A stretch of 5,953 nt of DNA from Candidatus Caenarcanales bacterium (lineage in GTDB: Bacteria > Cyanobacteriota > Vampirovibrionia > Caenarcaniphilales > Caenarcanaceae), in contig CANLFK010000134.1 in the NCBI GenBank assembly GCA_947489925.1, positions 1 through 5,953 on the forward strand, in the 5' to 3' direction. Both the position numbers and the translations under genes were made by a program. Under the pieces are notes generated by a model that had not been told where the DNA came from, did no database searches, and saw only the letters and a list, made by a program, of their open reading frames with translations. Below are positions 1 through 5,257 of the stretch, piece by piece (within the stretch, counting starts at the first letter, position 1; each line of letters opens with the position of its first letter).

Positions 1-1
1 T

Positions 2-88
2 GCATATATTAATTTTAACTCACTTAAGCAGGCACTCAATGAAATATTAAATTCCATCAACACAAAACACCATATTTCTTTTGTCTAG
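2..88 (+). CDS. Possible 3' end of a plus-strand gene of unknown function (partial)
   Basis: From the left edge, plus-strand frame 2 stays open for 28 codons and stops at TAG (86-88). The peptide contains the segment NSLKQALNEILNSI, which looks like a real amphipathic helix rather than noise. Third codon positions appear somewhat more GC-rich than in the minus-strand genes. The start would lie outside the window. A short Lys/Glu-rich helical tail is compatible with the C-terminus of some transposases, for example IS630-like ones, but this is a guess and I do not recognise the protein. Most of the visible part is copied again downstream in the 89-bp tandem duplication. The second copy lies in another frame behind stop codons, so it would not be translated as part of this gene. 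A chance open frame of this length in AT-rich DNA remains possible. Confidence 0.3.
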   Translation, partial: AYINFNSLKQALNEILNSINTKHHISFV

Positions 89-185
89 GTACTTATATTA
101 ATTTTAACTCACTTAAGCAGGCACTCAATGAAATATTAAATTCCATCAACACAAAACACCATATTTCTTTTGTCTAGGTACTTAT
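5..185. repeat. Perfect 89-bp tandem direct duplication (two copies plus 3 bp)
   Basis: Positions 5-96 are identical to positions 94-185, giving a period of 89 bp with no mismatch seen. The trinucleotide TAT stands at both outer edges and at the junction (5-7, 94-96, 183-185), as expected if the duplication formed by slippage or unequal recombination at short homology. Identity ends sharply: base 4 differs from base 93, and base 97 differs from base 186. The period is not a multiple of three, so the duplication shifts the frame of anything read across it. The unit includes the stop and most visible codons of the possible plus-strand ORF. Perfect identity suggests a recent event or an assembly artefact. 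Confidence 0.95.
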
Positions 186-247
186 GTCTTACCACAATTA
201 CTTGTTACACATTGTATTGTATGGCTTAAAAAAATGGCATAAATAAG

Positions 248-267
248 AAAAATTTAAGATTCCTTAA
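248..267 (-). terminator. Weak candidate intrinsic terminator after the anti-sigma gene
   Basis: Just past the stop of the anti-sigma-like gene, the minus strand reads TTAAG-GAAT-CTTAA (267-254) followed by A and a run of five T (252-248). This is a 5-bp stem with a 4-base loop and a U-tract, in the right place to end the operon transcript. The stem is short and almost entirely A/T, so it is thermodynamically weak and could occur by chance. No better hairpin was found between 186 and 279, which otherwise holds no recognisable feature. Confidence 0.2.
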
Positions 268-279
268 TCAATCTGATAT

Positions 280-1104
280 TTAATAACTTTCAACTTTAGT
301 CAGTTCAACTTTTTCTTCGGGTGGGAATAGTTTTTGTTCTAAATTTGTCCAAATTGAATTTATATTTTTATGCTCTTTGTCAGTCAGCTGAAAACTATAT
401 TTTAAAACTTGGGCTTGCTTAGAAAAAGCTAAATACAACTTACGACAGTCAGCACACTCTAATAAATGATTATTGGCAATTTGGGCTTTGCTGGCTGACT
501 TAAATTCACCGTCTAATAATTGATTTAAACCCATAAAAAACTTTTCTTTATCTGTTAGATTTTTGAAATTTTCATCTTCGGTAAATAGCTCTGAATGATA
601 TTGCGAATTCAATTTAGTATTTATTTTATGCCAAAAATCATCAAAATTATCTTCTTTCAGTGAACTATTTGGCAAATAAGCTGTTTTTAATAATTCAGTT
701 AAGTTTAAATCTTGAATATTATTATTTTCTGTTTTTTCTTGTTCTTCTTTTGCTGGTAAAGCTGAAGCTGTATCTAACTTATTTTCCAAATTAGCCCACA
801 AATCAAAATTTTCAAGCTCAGCTGGTAAATTCCCCAAAGACAAGTTTAAGACTGAGTTTAAATTCACTTCTTGCTTTTCAAGCTTTTGATTTAATTTAGA
901 CCAAAAATTATTTAAATTATCTGTTTGTCTTTCCAGAAAAGCTTCAGCGTTGAATTCTTGCTTTAGGTGAGAAGATAAAATTTGCAAATTATAATAAGCC
1001 TTGCCATATTCAGCATTATTATCAATTAAAGATTTGACCATTAAAGGTTCAGTGCTTTCATCATCTAAAAACTCAGAAATTTTTTGTAATTCGTAAATAT
1101 TCAT
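280..1104 (-). CDS. Zinc-binding anti-sigma-like protein, no membrane segment, with four Trp-centred repeats
   Basis: Probably the anti-sigma factor of the ECF sigma gene just upstream. Residue numbers here count from a possible TTG start at 1113. I prefer the ATG at 1104 (Met4), which gives 274 residues and a 21-base gap to the sigma stop; neither start has a clear Shine-Dalgarno. Residues about 192-240 form a ZAS/zf-HC2-like domain: an LDGE segment (200-203), then H216-x3-C220-x2-C223 and a helix. Residues about 8-50 look like the same fold (FLDDE at 15-19) but lack His and Cys. A nine-residue motif, hydrophobic-W-x-[KN]-[LI]-[NE]-x-K-L, occurs four times: 70-78, 105-113, 160-168 and 254-262. 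The middle is polar and Gln/Glu/Asn-rich. There is no transmembrane helix or signal peptide, so it should be cytoplasmic and regulated without the membrane proteolysis typical of RseA-like proteins. The role is inferred from the zinc motif and gene order. It may be analogous to the partner of cyanobacterial SigG, but sequence identity was not checked. Confidence 0.8.
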   Translation of the reverse strand: MNIYELQKISEFLDDESTEPLMVKSLIDNNAEYGKAYYNLQILSSHLKQEFNAEAFLERQTDNLNNFWSKLNQKLEKQEVNLNSVLNLSLGNLPAELENFDLWANLENKLDTASALPAKEEQEKTENNNIQDLNLTELLKTAYLPNSSLKEDNFDDFWHKINTKLNSQYHSELFTEDENFKNLTDKEKFFMGLNQLLDGEFKSASKAQIANNHLLECADCRKLYLAFSKQAQVLKYSFQLTDKEHKNINSIWTNLEQKLFPPEEKVELTKVESY

Positions 1105-1125
1105 AAATATCAAGATTAATTAAAT

Positions 1126-1782
1126 TTAATAAGGGAGAGCTGATTTCAAAGTTCCAAGTGCTTTACTATTTTGATTTTTGGGTAAACGATCGACATAGTT
1201 TTTTAACATAATTTGAAGTCTAGCTCTAGCTCTGGCAATGCGAGATTTAACTGTTCCTAGCTCACAGTCTAAAGATTCGGCAATTTCTTCATAACTTAGC
1301 CCTTGTAATTCTCTTAAGACTATAACTACTCTAAATTGTTCCGGCAATTCATCCATAGCTTTACGAATAAAACTTGATAATTCTTGATTTAAAACAATTT
1401 CGTCTGGACCTTGGCTCAAATCTGGGAATTCTTTTATCGGTTCATCTTCATCATCTGAGAAACGATCTAAAGAAATAGTTGAAATTTTGCGTGGTCTTTT
1501 TCTCAATTCATCATAAAAAAGATTAATAGTAATTTGATTGAGCCAAGCTTTAAAGGTTTTAGGATTTCGCAAACTACCAATATGCCTATAAACCCGAATA
1601 AAAACTTCTTGGGCTAAATCAGCAAGGTCATGCCAATCTGGGGCTAATTGATATAGTATGGAAAAAACTATTTTTTGATAGCGTTTAACCAAAACTTCCA
1701 GAGCTTGTCTTTCCCCTTCCTGACACTTAATTATCAACTCCACTTCGGGCATTTCATTATATAGTGTTTTTTGATTAGTCAA
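1126..1782 (-). CDS. sigG: ECF-type RNA polymerase sigma factor (SigG-like, group 4 sigma-70)
   Basis: An alternative sigma factor that would direct RNA polymerase to a stress or envelope regulon. Region 2 spans about residues 25-95, with the core-binding helix DLAQEVFIRVYRHI (55-68) and the -10 recognition stretch ending FYDELRKRPRK (89-99). A linker rich in Asp/Glu follows. Region 4 covers about 135-195, with the helix-turn-helix LSYEEIAESLDCELGTVKSR (162-181). Regions 1.2 and 3 are absent, as in all ECF factors. The NLFYDELRKRPR segment followed by an ISLD-type linker is what I recall from cyanobacterial SigG, so the symbol is a family guess. The TTG start at 1782 is preceded by GAGAGG (1797-1792) at nine bases and overlaps the upstream stop by eight bases, implying coupled translation. 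An ATG at 1752 (Met11) would also give a normal ECF N-terminus but has no Shine-Dalgarno. The next gene encodes its likely anti-sigma factor. Confidence 0.93.
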   Translation of the reverse strand: MTNQKTLYNEMPEVELIIKCQEGERQALEVLVKRYQKIVFSILYQLAPDWHDLADLAQEVFIRVYRHIGSLRNPKTFKAWLNQITINLFYDELRKRPRKISTISLDRFSDDEDEPIKEFPDLSQGPDEIVLNQELSSFIRKAMDELPEQFRVVIVLRELQGLSYEEIAESLDCELGTVKSRIARARARLQIMLKNYVDRLPKNQNSKALGTLKSALPY

Positions 1783-3652
1783 TTTCCTGAGCCTCTCTAC
1801 AACTTGTCAAACTATCGAATATAACTGATCCTAGCAAATTATTTAATTCTACATTTATATCATTTTCTGTGCTTTTTAGCCCTTGTATTTCCAAATGAGC
1901 AATTCTCAATTTATTTTCAAAATCAAAATCCTTTAGCTTAACTCCGTCTTTGAGAGTAGTAATTAAATATTGAGATTCCGAATTTTTCATTTCAGTCAAT
2001 AATTTATCTTTGTCTAAGGTCTTATAATGATAATGGTCTGGGAAAATAATAGTTTTTTGTAATTTTAAACCTTTAGCTTCCAAAGACCTAAAAAATTGAG
2101 CCGAATTGCCTAAACCACAAAATGCCAAAACTTTTTTCTCAGTCAAATATTCTTCCACTGGGCTTAAACCTAAAGTGAATTTACTGATCTGTTCATCTAG
2201 CCAATATATTTTTTTACTTGGATGCAAATTTTTTAATAAATTAATATATTTTTGATAAATTAAAGGATTTTGCTTGACACGAGTTAAAACAAAAATATCA
2301 GCTCTCTTCAATTCACTTAAAGACTCTCTGCGTGAACCACAGGGCAAAGCATATTTAAAATCAATATCACTGCAATCAATTAGGCAAATATTCAAATCCC
2401 GCTCTAATTGAATATGCTGAAAACCATCATCCAGAATAGCTAAAGGAGAAAATAATTCATTTTGGGCAATTAAACCAGCCAAATACCGCTCCTGACAAGT
2501 GATAATATTTATATTCTCTTCAATTAAGCTTTCAGTCATTAAAACAGGTTCATCGCCATATAGGTCTATCGCTTTTTCAGTTTGTAAATTTACGATTAAA
2601 GGTTTGTTTTTGGAATATTTAGCCGAAACATTTTTGTAACCTCGGCTTAAAACACTAATATTTGCAAGATTAAATTGTTTTGATATTTGTTTGCTTAGCC
2701 AAATTACAAAAGGAGTTTTGCCTGCTCCACCGACCGATAAATTACCGACTGAAATAACTGGAATAGATAATTTGTTTCTTTTTAATATTTTTTTGTCATA
2801 AAGCCAAAGCCTGAAATTATGCCCCCAAAGATAAAAATTTTGTAATGGTTTAAAAATAAAGCTAGTTAAAAAACGACTTTTGCCATAATAAAATTTGTTT
2901 AAATAATGCAGCCAACAATATTTATAAAAAGTAAAAATACCCGCTCCCAAACACAAAACTAAACCATTAAAACCATCTAAAAAACCTAATCTAATAAAAA
3001 AACGATAAATAAAACTAAAACAAGCTCTCAGCAAAATATCAATAATATTAGTTTGTTTTCCAGCAAAATGCTTATTGAGAGCTACTTTTTGGGCGTATTT
3101 AATTTGCTTGCTAAAAAAATCTTGCAAATTTATCCAAGAATAATGTATTAAATTAAGCGGAATCTTTTGGCTTTGACCTTCTACTTTGACAACTTCATGT
3201 ATATTTTCACCAGCAATATAACCTTTACTTTTACGGAAAAACCTTAATTTATAGTCTGGATAAAGCCCCGAATGGCGAATAAAACTGCCCATAAAATAAT
3301 GCAATCTTTTAAATTCATAGCCATTAATTTCAGTTCCTTCATCTAGAGAGCTAAATTTATTAATTATAAAATCAGCTAATTTTTCACTAATTCTTTCATC
3401 AGCATCTAAAGACAAAACCCATTCATTAGTGCATTGATCGAGGGCAAATTGTTTTTGGTCAGTATAACCATTAAAGGCATTAAATATTACTTTTGCACCC
3501 AATTCAGTCGCTATTTTGCAGGTTAAATCACTACTGCCGGAATCAATGACAATGATTTCATCACAAAAAGACAAACTATTTAAACATTCACGAATATTAT
3601 TTTCTTCGTTTAAAGTAATAATAAAAGCAGAAATCGGCAATTGAGTAGACAT
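1775..3652 (-). CDS. lpxK: Fusion: WaaE-like family 2 glycosyltransferase + LpxK tetraacyldisaccharide 4'-kinase
   Basis: A single open frame encodes two envelope enzymes. Residue numbers count from an upstream TTG at 3673; I prefer the ATG at 3652 (Met8), seven bases after the previous stop, giving 625 residues. Residues about 14-260 form a GT2 domain like WaaE/KdtX LPS-core glucosyltransferases: ITLNEE (19-24), DSGSSD (44-49), the metal-binding D90-A-D92, and a C-terminal hydrophobic part (about 215-255) with GFLDG (230-234). Residues about 270-615 form LpxK, which phosphorylates the 4' position of the lipid A disaccharide with ATP at the inner membrane. Visible motifs are the P-loop GNLSVGGAGKTP (310-321), LSRGY (342-346), GDEP (373-376), DDGFQH (415-420), FPDHYHY (544-550) and TTLKDGVKL (572-580). 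By motif position, D374 and H547 are the likely catalytic pair. Both halves look full length and intact. I know no standard gene with this architecture. The sugar donor and acceptor are unknown. Confidence 0.92.
   Translation of the reverse strand: MSTQLPISAFIITLNEENNIRECLNSLSFCDEIIVIDSGSSDLTCKIATELGAKVIFNAFNGYTDQKQFALDQCTNEWVLSLDADERISEKLADFIINKFSSLDEGTEINGYEFKRLHYFMGSFIRHSGLYPDYKLRFFRKSKGYIAGENIHEVVKVEGQSQKIPLNLIHYSWINLQDFFSKQIKYAQKVALNKHFAGKQTNIIDILLRACFSFIYRFFIRLGFLDGFNGLVLCLGAGIFTFYKYCWLHYLNKFYYGKSRFLTSFIFKPLQNFYLWGHNFRLWLYDKKILKRNKLSIPVISVGNLSVGGAGKTPFVIWLSKQISKQFNLANISVLSRGYKNVSAKYSKNKPLIVNLQTEKAIDLYGDEPVLMTESLIEENINIITCQERYLAGLIAQNELFSPLAILDDGFQHIQLERDLNICLIDCSDIDFKYALPCGSRRESLSELKRADIFVLTRVKQNPLIYQKYINLLKNLHPSKKIYWLDEQISKFTLGLSPVEEYLTEKKVLAFCGLGNSAQFFRSLEAKGLKLQKTIIFPDHYHYKTLDKDKLLTEMKNSESQYLITTLKDGVKLKDFDFENKLRIAHLEIQGLKSTENDINVELNNLLGSVIFDSLTSCREAQEID
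1783..1797 (-). promoter_or_regulatory. Shine-Dalgarno supporting the TTG start of the sigma gene
   Basis: The minus strand reads GAGAGG (1797-1792), nine bases before TTG at 1782, with a second AGGA (1788-1785) closer in. Both lie inside the last codons of the glycosyltransferase-LpxK gene, whose TAA (1777-1775) follows the TTG in the overlap TTGACTAA. This is the best ribosome-binding site among the operon genes and is the reason for preferring TTG to the downstream ATG at 1752. Confidence 0.5.
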
Positions 3653-3659
3653 TTGATTT

Positions 3660-4670
3660 TCACTTAAGCCCAAAAGTACTAATTAAAGGTTTATGGTCTG
3701 AGCCAGTTTTTTGGTTTACAACTTCGCTGTTCGTGCATTTATAGCTTGAACCCGCCCAAATATAGTCAATTCTAAGTAATGGCCAAAAGTCTTTTAATTT
3801 TTTGAATAAACCTTTCATATTATGCGGAAAAGTAAAAGCATTTGGCAAAATCGGATTTACTTCTCGGTAAGAGTCTATTAAGCCAGCTGATTGCATTATT
3901 TTATAAGTTTGATTGCCTTCGGTTGAATTAAAATCACCAACTATCATAACTTCACTCAAGTTGATTCCAGACCTTTTTAAATAATCAATAATGTCATTAA
4001 AAGACTTTTCACGCCGTTTATAAGCCATAAAAATATTATCCTGATCACCAAATATATCTAATGGATCAATTGATTCGGTATGAATATTAATCAGAGGAAT
4101 TAATTTGGTGGGTGTTTGTATAAAAACTAATTGACTATTGCCAGCTTCTAAAGGTATTTCTTGAACTTTAACAATTGGATAATTACTCAAAACCATAGTA
4201 TCAATAGTACTTTTTCCAGCGGAAGATGAATTAAAAGGAAATAAATCTTTTAAACTGTTTTTTAATGAGCTTGCTCTTGTTGGGGTGATTTCTTGCAAAG
4301 CAATAATTTGTGGTCTAGCCTGTCTAATTGTATTAATAATACTTTCGGTACTTGGATTAACGACCAAAACATTAAAAGTCATTACTTTAAGCGGCTCACC
4401 TTTAAAAACAATTACTTTACTTTTGTCAAAAACTTCATAAAAAGGAAACCAAATATAAAAATAAATGAATAAACCAGTCAGCAAAGTCAGCAAAAATAAA
4501 GGAAACTTTTCAATGCCGACCCAAAGCTTTTCAATCCAAAATAAAATTAAAGGCAAAAATAAAAAATATCGAAATGAATTAATTAAAGCCAAAAACCAAT
4601 TTGCATCGCCTGCCAAATAACCCCAAATAAGCAATCCAAAAGTACTAATTATATAAAGCCAGAAAAACAT
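3660..4670 (-). CDS. Membrane-anchored endonuclease/exonuclease/phosphatase (EEP) family protein
   Basis: The N-terminus carries about three hydrophobic membrane segments (residues 4-20, 33-50, 57-78), followed by a complete EEP metal-dependent hydrolase domain (about 93-334). The expected active-site motifs appear in order: MTFN with N100, LQEIT with E127, IHTE with H197, GDFN (245-248), RIDYIW with D302, and GSDH (323-326). All catalytic positions look intact, so it should be active. The layout resembles VanJ/YafD-like membrane EEP proteins; VanJ acts on undecaprenyl pyrophosphate, so a lipid-linked or envelope phosphodiester/phosphate substrate is possible, but the substrate cannot be read from sequence. 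The ATG start has only a weak purine stretch upstream. The TGA stop is seven bases before the preferred start of the LpxK fusion. It is the first gene of the compact operon and lies 33 bases or so from a predicted transcription start. Nuclease activity is an alternative but less likely with this membrane anchor. Confidence 0.88.
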   Translation of the reverse strand: MFFWLYIISTFGLLIWGYLAGDANWFLALINSFRYFLFLPLILFWIEKLWVGIEKFPLFLLTLLTGLFIYFYIWFPFYEVFDKSKVIVFKGEPLKVMTFNVLVVNPSTESIINTIRQARPQIIALQEITPTRASSLKNSLKDLFPFNSSSAGKSTIDTMVLSNYPIVKVQEIPLEAGNSQLVFIQTPTKLIPLINIHTESIDPLDIFGDQDNIFMAYKRREKSFNDIIDYLKRSGINLSEVMIVGDFNSTEGNQTYKIMQSAGLIDSYREVNPILPNAFTFPHNMKGLFKKLKDFWPLLRIDYIWAGSSYKCTNSEVVNQKTGSDHKPLISTFGLK

Positions 4671-4821
4671 TATTCTTAAAACAATAAACCTATTAAATAT
4701 AAGTTACTTATTATAACTGACACTTGATTCTTTAAAACTCTTTATTTTTTTATTCGTCTTAAGCTCCTATTCACAAATACCGTTTTAACACTTCCTCTTT
4801 CAGCAAGGCAATTAAACTGAT
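4671..4821. other. Intergenic gap between the Doc module and the lpxK operon
   Basis: This is the longest gene-free stretch in the minus-strand cluster. Besides the candidate promoter (4710-4737), it contains a 5-bp inverted repeat AGTTA/TAACT (4702-4706 and 4714-4718) overlapping the -10 box. It also holds 16 codons (4821-4774) that continue the doc frame past its stop. No convincing terminator for doc was seen, so read-through from the Doc module into the operon is possible. Confidence 0.6.
4710..4737 (-). promoter_or_regulatory. Candidate sigma-70 promoter for the EEP/lpxK/sigma operon
   Basis: On the minus strand a perfect TATAAT (4715-4710) stands about 39 bases before the EEP start codon, with a G at the -14 position. 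A weak -35-like TTTTAA (4737-4732) lies 16 bases further upstream. A start of transcription near 4703 would give a leader of about 33 bases. It lies in the only sizeable gap between same-strand genes, as an operon promoter should. The poor -35 and the AT-rich background limit confidence. Confidence 0.4.
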
Positions 4822-5256
4822 TTATTTTTCTAATTGGTTTATTAATTGCAACTTTATGGTTTCACTCAATTCTTTGCCTTGAACTGTATAAATAATAATT
4901 TCTTTTAAAAACTGTTTATCAATTTTATTATCAGCGACAGCAACAACAATATTTTCCATTTCTTTTATAAAGTGATTAATTCCAGCTTGAGAATAATTAT
5001 TAATTTCTAAAAAATATGCAGATAAAGCTATTGTCGAGCGTTTATTTCCATCATTAAAACTATGATTTTTTACAATACAATAGAATAAGTGATTTAATTT
5101 ATCTTCAAAAGTCGGATAATAATCATCGTTTTGAATATGTTTAAGAGTACTTTCAGTAATCCCAATATTTTTAATTCCTTTCAATCCACCCGATAATTCA
5201 ATTATTTCATCATGTATTTTAATTGCATGTTCAATATCAAAATAATTACAAGTCAT
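4822..5256 (-). CDS. doc: Doc-type (death-on-curing) Fic-fold toxin
   Basis: A 144-residue protein of the Doc subgroup of the Fic family, whose P1 phage member (126 residues) stops translation by phosphorylating EF-Tu. The signature H65-S-F-N-D-G-N-K-R73 is intact and nearly matches P1 Doc (HIFNDANKR). The Lys at 72 replaces the Gly of AMP-transferring Fic proteins, favouring Doc-like kinase chemistry. The N-terminal IHDEIIELSGGLKGIKNIG stretch (14-32) is also typical of chromosomal Doc proteins. ATG at 5256 follows the previous stop with one base between them (TAAAATG), and GAGAGA (5270-5265) lies eight bases upstream, so translation should be coupled to the upstream gene, as in toxin-antitoxin operons. 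The partner is not Phd-like. I find no [ST]xxxE[GN] self-inhibitory Fic motif here or in the visible partner, so inhibition would work in another way. The EF-Tu target is inferred from the family. Confidence 0.93.
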   Translation of the reverse strand: MTCNYFDIEHAIKIHDEIIELSGGLKGIKNIGITESTLKHIQNDDYYPTFEDKLNHLFYCIVKNHSFNDGNKRSTIALSAYFLEINNYSQAGINHFIKEMENIVVAVADNKIDKQFLKEIIIYTVQGKELSETIKLQLINQLEK

Positions 5257-5257
5257 T

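Noticed and set aside
5..185. CRISPR or other interspersed repeat array
   Set aside because: There are only two copies, directly abutting with no spacer. It is a simple tandem duplication.
186..279. Small RNA, promoter or insertion-sequence terminus in the left intergenic stretch
   Set aside because: Apart from a weak hairpin at 254-267 there is only AT-rich sequence with short runs such as TGTATTGTAT. Nothing there is distinctive enough to call.
1105..1113. TTG at 1113 as start of the anti-sigma gene
   Set aside because: It adds only three residues before an ATG (1104) that fits the same spacing range. No Shine-Dalgarno favours the TTG.
2800..2930. Frameshift or missing stop creating a false GT2-LpxK fusion
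   Set aside because: The junction reads smoothly from the GT2 C-terminal region into the usual LpxK N-terminal region, with no duplicated or missing motif. Only read data could show an error.
3653..3673. TTG at 3673 as start of the GT2-LpxK gene
   Set aside because: It would overlap the EEP stop by 14 bases and has no ribosome-binding site. ATG at 3652 sits just after the stop and begins a normal GT2 N-terminus.
4764..4768. AGGAG on the minus strand as a ribosome-binding site for a small gene in the gap
   Set aside because: No ATG, GTG or TTG follows at a workable distance. The nearest candidate codon is ATA, and stop codons follow soon after.
4738..4800. ECF-type (GGAAC-like) autoregulatory promoter before the operon
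   Set aside because: A GGAAGTG is present on the minus strand, but I could not find a matching -10 at proper spacing. The sigma-70-like promoter is better supported.
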